DNA of 64,000 nucleotides from Massilia antarctica (GTDB taxonomy: Bacteria; Pseudomonadota; Gammaproteobacteria; Burkholderiales; Burkholderiaceae_D): assembly GCF_015689335.1 (NCBI RefSeq), contig NZ_CP065053.1, forward strand, positions 6,262,001 through 6,326,000, written 5' to 3'. Of this stretch, positions 56,363 to 64,000 are shown in pieces (positions within the stretch are counted from its first letter, which is position 1; each line of letters begins with the position of its first letter). A program made the translations under genes and the position numbers. The notes under the pieces are model-generated. The model was given only the letters and a program-made list of their open reading frames with translations, was not told the DNA's origin and did no database searches.

Positions 56363-57205
56363 TCAGAAGCGCGCTGCGCCGCGCAGCGCGCGCCCGGCCA
56401 GGGTCTTGACGACCAGCCAGAACGGCATCTTCTCGTCCCTGAACCAGGCCATCATGAATGGGCTGGCCGCCGCGACGCGGCGCTCCAGGTCGCGCAAGTC
56501 CACCAGGTGCAGGGTCACCGGGCCGTAATAGTCGCCCTCGGGACCGATCGGCACCGGCGGAAAACCCATCTTGTCCAGCGAGCCCCCCAGCGAGCGCTCC
56601 ATGGCCGCATACCAGTAGCGAATGCCGTTGGCGACGCTGTAGCGATACAGCGCGCGGTACATGCCCAGCAACAGCAAGGAATCGTTGGCGCGGCCCGCAT
56701 TCCCGCTCGCGCCACCGTGGCGCCGGGCGCGCGCATCTGTTTCCACGCCATCCGGGGAGTCGGCCCCGCCCTTGCCGGCGCCGCGCCGAAACGTCTTCTG
56801 GACGATCAGGCGCGACACTTCGGCCGACTCGGCGCGCGGCGGCAAGACAAGCTCGTCGAACACCTCACACTGCGCCTCGAACGGAAAGGCCTGCCCCTCG
56901 GCGGGACACACCAGGCGCACGGTGCCGACAATATCGCCATCGCGCGCGTGGGCGGCCACGTGCGCCGCGTGTCCATCCCAATGGTCCGACTCGATTCCGT
57001 CCGGATAAGCGGCAGCATCGAGGAAGGCGCGCTCCATGCAGTACACCTCGTAACGGAGGCGGTGTATGCGTGTGAGCAATTCCGAACCCGGCGCGGCCCG
57101 CGCTATCGTATTGAACTCAAAGTGCGGTATCAGCAGATCACGCCTGCCGAACAAGCGCTGAAAGAAAAGCAGCATAGGGATCGTTACGCATCGAAATTCT
57201 GCCAT
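56363..57205 (-). CDS. PEP-CTERM/exosortase-associated acyltransferase-like protein
   Basis: 280 residues. GNAT/acyl-homoserine-lactone-synthase-like fold: IHRLRYEVYCMERAFLD, HVAAHARDGDIVGTVRLVCP, AEVSRLIVQKTFRR and YRALYRYSVANGIRYWYAAM. This matches the family often found with exosortase systems, whose product is unknown. No exosortase or PEP-CTERM protein is in the window. An Arg/Gly/Ala-rich insert (about 155-180) is a lineage-specific loop. Start ATG 57205; ATG 57175 is possible. Confidence 0.8.
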   Translation of the reverse strand: MAEFRCVTIPMLLFFQRLFGRRDLLIPHFEFNTIARAAPGSELLTRIHRLRYEVYCMERAFLDAAAYPDGIESDHWDGHAAHVAAHARDGDIVGTVRLVCPAEGQAFPFEAQCEVFDELVLPPRAESAEVSRLIVQKTFRRGAGKGGADSPDGVETDARARRHGGASGNAGRANDSLLLLGMYRALYRYSVANGIRYWYAAMERSLGGSLDKMGFPPVPIGPEGDYYGPVTLHLVDLRDLERRVAAASPFMMAWFRDEKMPFWLVVKTLAGRALRGAARF

Positions 57206-57298
57206 TTCGGCAAGATTTCCTGCATTAAATAATGTCAGTGGTGCAACAATACCCTATTTTGATAATCTTGGCACAACAATAATGTTTCCTTCAGGGAT

Positions 57299-59275
57299 TT
57301 AGCGGAATTTTTTATCGTGGCGCTTGCGGGCCGCCGCGTTTTGCGACTGCAAGATCGAATCGACCCGTTCCGACGCGCTGCGCGCCAACTCCTGCGCCAG
57401 CGCCACGCTGGGAAAGAACTCCGGCGCGCGGTAGGCCAGCCAGGCGTAGGCCGAATACAGGCGGCAGCTATCCTCGACTTCCTGCAGGTTCTGCCATGCC
57501 AGCTGGCCGCTGTCCTCATGCAGCTTGCACACTTTTTTCTTGGCCAGCGACTGCGCCCACATTTCCCACGCGCGCTGCAAGGACGGTACCCTGGTCGACA
57601 CCGGCACCAGCGAGAGCATGAATTTCTCCGCCACCGACAAGGGCAAGGTATCGAGCCACACGGCGCGCTCGGACTGCTCCTCGGTAATGCGCGGATAAAA
57701 AAAGCCGTCCGGCACATCGATATTGTGGACGAAGCGTCTGAGCAGGCGCACCAGCGAGGTTTCGCCGGTCACGGCCGCGATGCGATGCAGATGCTCGACC
57801 GACGGCGCAACCGAAAAGCCGGTGGCGTTGAGCGGCGCTAGCTTTTCCTTGAGCAAGGCGCGCATGACCTCGTGCGTTTCATCATCGTAACCGGCCACCT
57901 TGCCCTCCTCGTGCACCCCGTAGCGTCCGGCGCGGCCGGCGATCTGGCGCGCCAGCGAGGCGGAAATTTCCTCTTCCTCCACCCCGTTGTACTTGACGCT
58001 GGTGGTCATCACGATGCGCTCGATCGGCATGTTCAAACCCATTGCCAGCGCATCGGTGCCGACCACGATATCGGCCTTGCCCTCGCGAAAGCGCTCGGCC
58101 TGGGCGCGCCGCACCTCCGGCGCCAGGTTGCCGTACACGGTAGCCACCGACAAGCCCATCTCCGTGATCATGTCGCGCCACATCAATACCTCGCGCCGCG
58201 AAAAGCAGATCACCGCGTCGCCGCGCTTCAGGTTGCGCAACTTGCGCACCGCGGCCGGCTCCATCGACAGCGGCGCCATGCGCTTGAGCACGTGCACTTC
58301 CAGCGGGCATGCGAGGCGTTCGGCCAGCGCCTCGATCGCACGCCGCGCTTCCGGCGCACCGACCAGATACACCACCGAGGCTGGCGCACCGCACACGGCC
58401 GCGGTCCAGGCCGCGCCGCGGTCGCGGTCGGCCAGCATCTGGATTTCATCGATCACCGCCACCTCGACCGGCGTGCGGGTATCGAGCATTTCGACCGTGC
58501 TGGCCACGTGGGTGGCGTCGTCCGCGATGCGGCGCTCCTCGCCGGTGACCAGGCTGACCGCCAGCGGCTTGCCGTGCGGGCGCGCGCTTTGCAGGCGCTC
58601 GAAATTTTCCAGCGCCAGCAGGCGCAACGGCGCCAGATATACCCCGCTTTTGGCCTTGGCCAGGGCCTCCATCGCGCGGTGCGTCTTGCCCGAATTGGTC
58701 GGGCCGAGCAAGGCGATGAACTTGCGCGGCAGGCGGCGCGCCACCTCGAAGGAATCGGGATATTCGGCCAGGTTGATGCTGGCGCGGGTACGCTCGGCGT
58801 GGCGCTCCTCCTGGGCGCGCTCGACGGCGTGGGCCACGCGCTGCGCGATGCGCTCGAACAGATAGCTGGCCGGCTCGGAGGTATCGACCTCGAACAGCGG
58901 GCCGAGGAAGGTCGCGGCATCGAGGTTGTGGTCCTCGCACTCGCCGCAGATATCGCGCACGAACACGCGCACGCTCTGGTGCAGCTCGTCGATGGCGCGC
59001 GGGGTAACCCGTTCGCGCAGCAGGGCGCGGCGGGCATCCGGATCCATCTTGCGCCACTTGCCGGGTTTGGCCAGCACGCCCTGGGCCGGGACCAGGTGAT
59101 AAGGCACGTTCAGGCCGCCTTCATCGACCTCGCCGGAAAATTGCAGGAAGACCCGCCCCTCCATCTTTACCAGGCGCACCTGCTGGTCGGCGAAACCCAG
59201 TTCGGCGATGAGGGCATCATCGTCGCTATCGTCGGTGGTGGAAGGAGGAAATTGCTGAGTTATGGATACGGTCAT
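57299..59275 (-). CDS. Suv3-like superfamily 2 RNA helicase
   Basis: 658 residues. Walker A is ALLGPTNSGKTHRAMEAL (about 187-204), motif II VIDEIQML (DEIQ, typical of SUV3), and the helicase C domain has VGTDALAMGLNMPIERIVMT and QIAGRAGRYG (motif VI). The N-terminal 150 residues are helical with CGEC. Eukaryotic SUV3 unwinds RNA in the mitochondrial degradosome; bacterial homologues are little studied, so an RNA-degradation role is inferred. ATG 59275 begins MTVSITQQF. The MITE-like element lies 74 bases upstream. Confidence 0.88.
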   Translation of the reverse strand: MTVSITQQFPPSTTDDSDDDALIAELGFADQQVRLVKMEGRVFLQFSGEVDEGGLNVPYHLVPAQGVLAKPGKWRKMDPDARRALLRERVTPRAIDELHQSVRVFVRDICGECEDHNLDAATFLGPLFEVDTSEPASYLFERIAQRVAHAVERAQEERHAERTRASINLAEYPDSFEVARRLPRKFIALLGPTNSGKTHRAMEALAKAKSGVYLAPLRLLALENFERLQSARPHGKPLAVSLVTGEERRIADDATHVASTVEMLDTRTPVEVAVIDEIQMLADRDRGAAWTAAVCGAPASVVYLVGAPEARRAIEALAERLACPLEVHVLKRMAPLSMEPAAVRKLRNLKRGDAVICFSRREVLMWRDMITEMGLSVATVYGNLAPEVRRAQAERFREGKADIVVGTDALAMGLNMPIERIVMTTSVKYNGVEEEEISASLARQIAGRAGRYGVHEEGKVAGYDDETHEVMRALLKEKLAPLNATGFSVAPSVEHLHRIAAVTGETSLVRLLRRFVHNIDVPDGFFYPRITEEQSERAVWLDTLPLSVAEKFMLSLVPVSTRVPSLQRAWEMWAQSLAKKKVCKLHEDSGQLAWQNLQEVEDSCRLYSAYAWLAYRAPEFFPSVALAQELARSASERVDSILQSQNAAARKRHDKKFR

Positions 59276-59348
59276 TGGTACGGGTCGGATTGTTTATTCT
59301 ATGAACGCCAACTATATCGCGTCTGCGGCCGATCCGTGGTCCCGAGAG

Positions 59349-59571
59349 CACAACCGGGGTCTGACCTCTGATTCGAAACATTTATGCATTTGAGGGCAGA
59401 ACTACGTGCAATCACGCAACAATGTGGTTCCATCAACCTGGATGAACGGCACAAGCAGCGCCGGCATCATAGGGGGAGCTCGTGTGAATTGCCAGTTGAA
59501 AGGTGGCGGTACAAGCGGAGTGAGACGTCTGGTTCGAAACATTTCTAATCAGAGGTCAGACCCCGGTTGTG
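59349..59571. mobile_element. 223-bp MITE-like element with perfect 25-bp terminal inverted repeats
   Basis: Left end 59349-59373 starts CACAACCGGGGTCTGACC; the right end 59547-59571 is its exact 25-base reverse complement. TTCGAAACATTT occurs as a direct repeat just inside both ends (59372-59383 and 59533-59544). It encodes no protein over about 65 codons and has no transposase. The GGGGTCTGACC core resembles termini seen near transposase-associated repeats in these bacteria. The right end is three bases from the modE stop. Confidence 0.8.
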
Positions 59572-59574
59572 GGA

Positions 59575-59979
59575 CTAGTCGCCGGGGCGCAGGAGTTTGC
59601 TGAGGGCGGCGGCGTGCGGGCCGGCGGCGGCGCTGGCGGCGGCTTGCATGGCGCGGTAGTGGGTCAGCACTTGCATGCCCGTCGCGGTCACCTTGGCGCC
59701 ACCGCCCCGGCTGCCGCCGGCCGCGCTGCGCACCAAGGGCGCGCCAAAGCTGCGGTTCATGATGTCCACCAGCAGCCACGCGCGCCGGTACGACATGCCC
59801 ATCGCCCGCGCCGCTGCGCTGATCGAGCCAGTCCGCCCGATCGCGTCGAGCAGGTCGGCCTTGCCCGGCCCCATGGCGATCTTGCCGCCACGCAGCAGGC
59901 GCACCTTGACGGCGATACCCTCGTCCATGCGCCCCGCCTTGTCGTCGTCCTTGTCGTCCTTGTCGTCCTTGTCGTCCAT
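59575..59979 (-). CDS. modE: ModE-type molybdate regulator lacking the molybdate-binding domain
   Basis: 134 residues. LysR-like winged helix-turn-helix of ModE: GPGKADLLDAIGRTGSISAA, ARAMGMSYRRAWLLVDIMN and GGGAKVTATGMQVLTHYRAM. Full-length ModE (about 260) has two TOBE/Mop domains; these are absent, so molybdate must be sensed elsewhere, perhaps via ModC's TOBE domain. The N-terminus is an odd Asp/Lys-repeat tail (DDKDDKDDKDDDK) coded by 9-bp repeats. Starts six bases after the modC stop, making it last in modABCE. Confidence 0.85.
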   Translation of the reverse strand: MDDKDDKDDKDDDKAGRMDEGIAVKVRLLRGGKIAMGPGKADLLDAIGRTGSISAAARAMGMSYRRAWLLVDIMNRSFGAPLVRSAAGGSRGGGAKVTATGMQVLTHYRAMQAAASAAAGPHAAALSKLLRPGD

Positions 59980-59985
59980 AGCGCC

Positions 59986-61080
59986 TCAGCCGCCCGAGAC
60001 CAGCGCCGCTGCCTTGACCTGGGCCCACACTTGCATGCCCACTTCCAGCCCCAGCTGGTCGCGCGAGCGCCGCGTGATGCGCGCCAGCAGCGTCGTGCCG
60101 CCCGCGTCGAGCCGCACCATGACATGGGCTGGATCGTTGCCGGGAGTCATTTGGGCGACCGTCGCACGCAACTGGTTGAGGATCGAACTGCCGGCCTGCG
60201 CCAGCAAGGTCACGCTGACGTCGCGTGCCAGCACCCGCAGCCGCAGCCGCGTGCCCGGCGCCAGCGCCGTGTGCGCGATGAACATGGCGCCGCCGGCCGC
60301 CTTCAGGCACAGCAGGCCGTAGACGCTGTCGATAGCCTCGACCACGGCGTCGACCAGCGCGCCGGCATCGTCCTGCATGGCGCGCGTGACCTCGGGCCGC
60401 ACCAGGGTGTCGGCCGCCGGCCCGCTGGCGAGCACGCGGCCGCCGTCAAGCAGCACGATGTGGTCGGCCAGGCGCGCCACTTCCTGCGTCGAGTGGCTCA
60501 CGTAGAGCATGGGAATGGCCAGCTCGGCCTGCACCCGCTCCATGTAGGGCAGCACTTCCTCCTTGCGCCGCCCGTCGAGCGAGGCCAGCGGTTCGTCGAG
60601 CAGCAGCAGTTGCGGGGCGCTGAGCATGGCGCGGGCGATCGCCACGCGCTGGCGCTCGCCGCCCGACAGGCCGTCCGGACGGCGCGCCAGCAGATGGCCG
60701 ATGCCCAGCAGCGCCACCGCGTGCGCCATCGCCTGGTCGGCGCCGGCGGCGCGCGCCCGCTGGCGGGAAAAATCGAGATTGCCCTGGACCGATAGATGGG
60801 GGAACAGGCTGGCTTCCTGGAAGACATAGCCGAGCGCGCGCCGGTGCGGGGGCACGAACACGCCGGCCGCATCATCCTGCCACAGCTGGCCGTTGACTTC
60901 GAGGTAGCCGCCCGCGTGGCGCTCCAGCCCGGCAATGGCGCGCAGCAAGGTGGTCTTGCCGGAGCCGGAGTGTCCGAACAGCGCGCTCACGCCGCGTCCC
61001 GGCAAGTCGAGCTGGACCTGCATGGCGAAGCCGCTGCGGCGGATGTCGAAGCGCATCCGGATCATCGGGGCGGCCGTCAC
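59986..61080 (-). CDS. modC: Molybdate ABC transporter ATP-binding protein
   Basis: 364 residues. Walker [16 protein letters not shown]-loop near [12 protein letters not shown], signature [15 protein letters not shown], Walker [12 protein letters not shown], and a C-terminal TOBE/Mop domain (about 290-355). It powers molybdate uptake with ModB. GTG start at 61080 overlaps the modB stop (GTGA), which supports it over the internal ATG 61065. Confidence 0.95.
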   Translation of the reverse strand: MTAAPMIRMRFDIRRSGFAMQVQLDLPGRGVSALFGHSGSGKTTLLRAIAGLERHAGGYLEVNGQLWQDDAAGVFVPPHRRALGYVFQEASLFPHLSVQGNLDFSRQRARAAGADQAMAHAVALLGIGHLLARRPDGLSGGERQRVAIARAMLSAPQLLLLDEPLASLDGRRKEEVLPYMERVQAELAIPMLYVSHSTQEVARLADHIVLLDGGRVLASGPAADTLVRPEVTRAMQDDAGALVDAVVEAIDSVYGLLCLKAAGGAMFIAHTALAPGTRLRLRVLARDVSVTLLAQAGSSILNQLRATVAQMTPGNDPAHVMVRLDAGGTTLLARITRRSRDQLGLEVGMQVWAQVKAAALVSGG

Positions 61081-61751
61081 AGCGTCCTGCGCGGTGGATT
61101 GAAGCGGTACAGCAAGAGCAGGGCGATGAAGCTGATCACCAGCATGCCGCCGGACAGCCAGTGGGCCTGCGCATATTCAATCGCTTCCACATGGCCGTAA
61201 ATCTGCACCGACACCACGCGCGTCTGCTGCGGGATGTTCCCGCCGATCATCATGACGACGCCGAACTCGCCGACCGTGTGGGCGAAGCCGAGCGTGGCGG
61301 CGGTGATGAAGCCGGGCCGGGCCAGCGGCAGTACCACCGAGAAGAAGGTGTCGAGCGGGCTGGCGCGCAAGGTGGCGGCCACTTCCAGCGGACGCGGGCC
61401 GATGGCCTCGAAGGCGTTCTGCAGCGGCTGGACGACGAAAGGCATCGAGTACAGCAGGGAGCCGATCACGAGCCCGGGAAAGGTGAAGGGCAGCAAACCC
61501 AGGCCGAGCCATTGGGTCAGTTGCCCGAGCGGGCCGTTCGGCCCCATCGCCACCAGCAGGTAAAAGCCGAGCACGGACGGCGGCAGCACCAGCGGCAGCG
61601 CAACGATGGCGCCCACCACACTCCTGGCGCGCGAACGGGTGCGCGCCAGCCACCATGCGACCGGTGTGCCCAGCAACAGCAGCAGCACGGTGACCGTGCT
61701 CGCCAGTTTCAGGGTCAGCCAGACCGCGCCCCAGTCGTCCGCGCTCAGCAT
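61077..61751 (-). CDS. modB: Molybdate ABC transporter permease
   Basis: 224 residues with five to six membrane helices. It has the permease EAA-like loop ([20 protein letters not shown]) and the usual C-terminus. ATG 61751 ([20 protein letters not shown]). It is six bases after modA and overlaps modC by four. Transports molybdate delivered by ModA across the inner membrane. Confidence 0.95.
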   Translation of the reverse strand: MLSADDWGAVWLTLKLASTVTVLLLLLGTPVAWWLARTRSRARSVVGAIVALPLVLPPSVLGFYLLVAMGPNGPLGQLTQWLGLGLLPFTFPGLVIGSLLYSMPFVVQPLQNAFEAIGPRPLEVAATLRASPLDTFFSVVLPLARPGFITAATLGFAHTVGEFGVVMMIGGNIPQQTRVVSVQIYGHVEAIEYAQAHWLSGGMLVISFIALLLLYRFNPPRRTL

Positions 61752-61757
61752 GCGGCG

Positions 61758-62501
61758 CTACAGGTCGTAGCCATAGGAACGGATCACCTCGCGCGCCGGC
61801 TCGCTCTTGAGATAGCGCAGGAAGGCGAGCGCGGCCGGCTTGCCCTTGCCCCGCTCCAGCAGCACGGCATCTTGGCGGAGCGGCGAGTACATGCCGGCCG
61901 GCACAACCCAGGCCGATCCCGATTGCAGCTTGCCGCCGCTGAACACTTGCGACATGGCGACAAAGCCGAGCGTGGCGGCGCCGGACACGATGAATTGATG
62001 GGTCTGGGCAATGCTGTCGCCCTGCACCAGGCGCGGCGCGAGGCGCTCCCGCACACCGAGCTTGTCCAGGGTTTGCATCGCGGCCGCGCCATACGGCGCC
62101 AGCTTGGGGTTGGCGATGGCCAGATGGGCGAAGCTGCCTTGCGCGAGCACCCGTCCCTGCGGGTCCACCACGCCAGCTTGCGTGCTCCACAACACCAGCT
62201 TGCCGATGGCATAGGTGAAACGGGTTTCGGCGACGGCGCTGCCCTCCTGGCCCAGGCGGGCCGGGGTCTCGTCGTCGGCCGCGAGCAGCACCTCGAACGG
62301 TGCGCCGTTCTTGATCTGGGCGTAGAACTTGCCGGTGGCGCCGGCGGTGGCGAGCACCTTGTGCCCCGTCTCGCGCTCGAAGCGCTCGCCGATCTCTTTC
62401 ATCGGGGCGCTGAAATTGGCGGCCACGGCAACGTGCACGTCCTCGGCGTGGACCGTGCCGGCCATCATCAAAGCAAGCCACACCTTGGCGTATCGTTTCA
62501 T
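61758..62501 (-). CDS. modA: Molybdate-binding periplasmic protein
   Basis: 247 residues. A signal peptide (about 1-19) is followed by the ModA fold: VAVAANFSAPMKEIGERFER, VLATAGATGKFYAQIKNGAP, IVSGAATLGFVAMSQVF and QDAVLLERGKGKPAA. It captures molybdate in the periplasm. First gene of modABCE. Upstream lies a -10 box overlapped by a ModE-like palindrome. Confidence 0.95.
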   Translation of the reverse strand: MKRYAKVWLALMMAGTVHAEDVHVAVAANFSAPMKEIGERFERETGHKVLATAGATGKFYAQIKNGAPFEVLLAADDETPARLGQEGSAVAETRFTYAIGKLVLWSTQAGVVDPQGRVLAQGSFAHLAIANPKLAPYGAAAMQTLDKLGVRERLAPRLVQGDSIAQTHQFIVSGAATLGFVAMSQVFSGGKLQSGSAWVVPAGMYSPLRQDAVLLERGKGKPAALAFLRYLKSEPAREVIRSYGYDL

Positions 62502-62540
62502 GCAACACTCCGGTCGGGGATAGAGAGACGCCGCGGACAG

Positions 62541-62564
62541 CGCTGTATCCGATTATATACGACG
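62541..62564 (-). promoter_or_regulatory. modA -10 box within a ModE-like operator
   Basis: Minus strand has TATAAT (plus 62552-62557) within GTATATAATCGGATAC, an imperfect palindrome of GTAT/ATAC halves like the ModE site. It sits 40-63 bases upstream of modA. No clear -35 box at 17 bases is seen. Repression by ModE at high molybdate is predicted. Confidence 0.5.
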
Positions 62565-62790
62565 CAATGGATGAGACCGGACCTTACAAGCCTGCGGCGC
62601 ACGCGCAATCATCGCCCCACCTGTGGCATCGACGCGAGCAGCCCGCGCCGGCCAACGGTGGCGCCGACCCGTGGGAAGAGTTGTAGCGGCAGGAAGCTTT
62701 GCAAGTTTGCAAGCATATGGCAGGATGCGGGGGCGCGCACTCGCGCGTCTGCCTGCCTGCTTGCGGCCGGGGCCACTTTTGCGGAGTTTT

Positions 62791-63387
62791 ATGTCGATTT
62801 CATCAGTACGCAGCATGCTCGCCCTCCTGATCGCCGCGGCGCTGGCCCTGCCCGCCTCCGGCGCCAGCCTGGACATTTCCCTCAAACACGGCAGCGCGCA
62901 CGAGCAGGACTTGAAAAAACAGCTCGAACGCTTGACGGCCGCCCACGATCTGAGCACGTGGATCCAGACCGACAAGATCGTCGTCGACGAAAAAACGATT
63001 CCTCACAGCCATCCGGTGCTCACCCTCCACACCAGGCACTACAACGACGACGGTGCCCTCGTTTCGACCTTCATCCACGAGCAGATGCACTGGTGGCTGT
63101 CGCGCCATCGCAGCCAGACCCGCCTGGCGCTGCGCGAGATCAGGCAGCGCTACCCCGTGCTGGCGGTCGGCTATCCCGACGGCGCCGACAGCCTGGCCTC
63201 GTCGCAGGAGCATCTGCTGGTGATCTACCTGGAACTCGACGGGGTGGAACGGGTGCTGGGCAAGGCGGAACGCGAGCGCCTGCTCGCCTACTGGAGCAAT
63301 GATCACTACAAAAAGCTGTACGAGATCGTCGCGCGCGACCGCGAACCGATCGGCGCCATCGTGCGCAAGCACCAGCTGATGCCGTGA
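62791..63387 (+). CDS. Exported HExxH putative metallopeptidase
   Basis: 198 residues. A signal peptide (SMLALLIAAALALPASGAS) is followed by an alpha-helical protein with FIHEQMHWWLS near residue 100, an HExxH zinc-binding motif. A possible third ligand (Glu) lies downstream in SSQEHLLVIYLELDG. I do not recognise the family. ATG 62791 was chosen because it starts the signal peptide; upstream codons in frame look like non-coding sequence. Confidence 0.7.
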   Translation: MSISSVRSMLALLIAAALALPASGASLDISLKHGSAHEQDLKKQLERLTAAHDLSTWIQTDKIVVDEKTIPHSHPVLTLHTRHYNDDGALVSTFIHEQMHWWLSRHRSQTRLALREIRQRYPVLAVGYPDGADSLASSQEHLLVIYLELDGVERVLGKAERERLLAYWSNDHYKKLYEIVARDREPIGAIVRKHQLMP

Positions 63388-63487
63388 GCGCCCGGGCGCT
63401 GACGGCCGAACCGGCCGCGCCGGCAGCCCATGCGGCGGCCGGCACGCCGCCCGTTTCGGCGGACAGCGGGGCCGGGACGATGCTCCC

Positions 63488-64000
63488 TCAGGCCGCCGCT
63501 TTTTTCGATACGACCCGCGCCGCAAGCAGCGCACTGGCCAGTCCGACCACGATCGCCGTGGTACTGCCGGAAAAGCCGACCGCCGTGTTGGCGGCGATCT
63601 TGCCGACTTTTGGTTTGAGCAATTCCAGCCGGCGCCTGGTCATTTGCGCGCCCAGCTCGTTCAGGCGGTCCTTGTCCAGCATGCGTTCGGCTTCGGGCAG
63701 CAGTACGGTTTCTTCATCGGCCACGTGGTGCATCACGTCGCGCATCAATTCATGCAGCAATTGATCGTGGCGGCGGTCGGTCGGCGCGGTTGCGCGCAAC
63801 TCCGCGATCAGGCGCCGCATCTCATCATGTTCCGGCTCGCTCTTCTGGATCACCGGTTCGGCCCCGTTGAGGCGGCGCAGCACCGGGTAAAACACTTCCT
63901 CTTCCAGAGTCGCATGGATTTCCAGCGCGTCGCAAATGGTTTCGGCCAAGGCCTTCTTGACACTCGCGCGAGCGGCGCTCGTGTACTGGTGGAAGGTGAC
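63488..64000 (-). CDS. Hemerythrin-domain protein (5' end outside window)
   Basis: At least 170 residues; the frame is open to the window edge. HHE-type cation-binding segments are LEIHATLEEEVFYPVL, SEPEHDEMRRLIAEL and LMRDVMHHVADEETVLLPEA. After the hemerythrin domain is a C-terminal hydrophobic segment (TTAIVVGLASALLAARVV) that may anchor it in the membrane, a feature not present in the hemerythrin at 51688. Start codon not visible. Confidence 0.85.
   Translation of the reverse strand, partial: VTFHQYTSAARASVKKALAETICDALEIHATLEEEVFYPVLRRLNGAEPVIQKSEPEHDEMRRLIAELRATAPTDRRHDQLLHELMRDVMHHVADEETVLLPEAERMLDKDRLNELGAQMTRRRLELLKPKVGKIAANTAVGFSGSTTAIVVGLASALLAARVVSKKAAA

Noticed and set aside
59349..59571. 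Two independent terminators only
   Set aside because: The 25-base ends are exact reverse complements 223 bases apart and carry inner direct repeats, which fits a mobile element better.

Overview
The window is high-GC DNA from a betaproteobacterium. Gene content (nasT/nasS beside a narK-nirBD-nas operon, poly-HAMP hybrid kinases, a PEP-CTERM-type acyltransferase, a Suv3-like helicase, KGG stress proteins) points to Oxalobacteraceae, probably Massilia or a relative. This placement is an inference from gene content. I see no rRNA, tRNA, CRISPR array, prophage or intact insertion sequence.

Layout. 1-4454: end of a very large poly-HAMP hybrid histidine kinase and a CheR-like protein whose SAM-binding residues are gone. 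4460-8958: a small exported protein, two glutathione S-transferases, an orphan type II secretion F protein, a YceI lipoprotein and a two-rhodanese sulfurtransferase. 9128-17444: a c-di-GMP phosphodiesterase, an HD hydrolase, a REC-PAS regulator and an SOS-type UvrD/Rep-like helicase. Two related ~195-bp non-coding elements with triple DnaA boxes and an IHF-like site lie here. 17688-24406: a two-gene chromate transporter, an Rpn-type nuclease, fghA, and a stress-like set (HdeD, phosphoribosyltransferase, SRPBCC protein, small YflT-like protein). 24464-30274: a 7TM-GGDEF-EAL protein, a FeeM-like acyltransferase, YjdM and a DUF3667 membrane pair.

30349-40830 is a complete nitrate assimilation locus on the minus strand: nasT-nasS, then narK-nirB-nirD-FAD oxidoreductase-nasA. 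Its control region can be read base by base: a sigma-54 promoter, two ANTAR-type hexaloop hairpins, an intrinsic terminator, then the narK start. The predicted logic is nitrogen-limitation transcription plus nitrate-responsive antitermination by NasT. The molybdate operon modABC-modE (59575-62501), with a ModE-like operator over its -10 box, would supply molybdenum for NasA.

40970-63387 also holds a phosphohistidine phosphatase-like protein, an AraC regulator, a universal stress protein, a YdjM-type membrane protein, ethanolamine ammonia-lyase EutBC without microcompartment genes, a J-like/trypsin-like membrane protease, PBP1A, a hemerythrin, a CBM-GH5-CBM glucanase with a LacI-type operator, a KGG stress protein, a convergent ThiF/acyltransferase pair, the Suv3-like helicase, a 223-bp MITE-like element and a secreted HExxH protein. 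A second hemerythrin runs off the right edge. The hemerythrin at 51688 and the KGG gene at 54837 share a spaced three-block upstream motif, so they are probably co-regulated.
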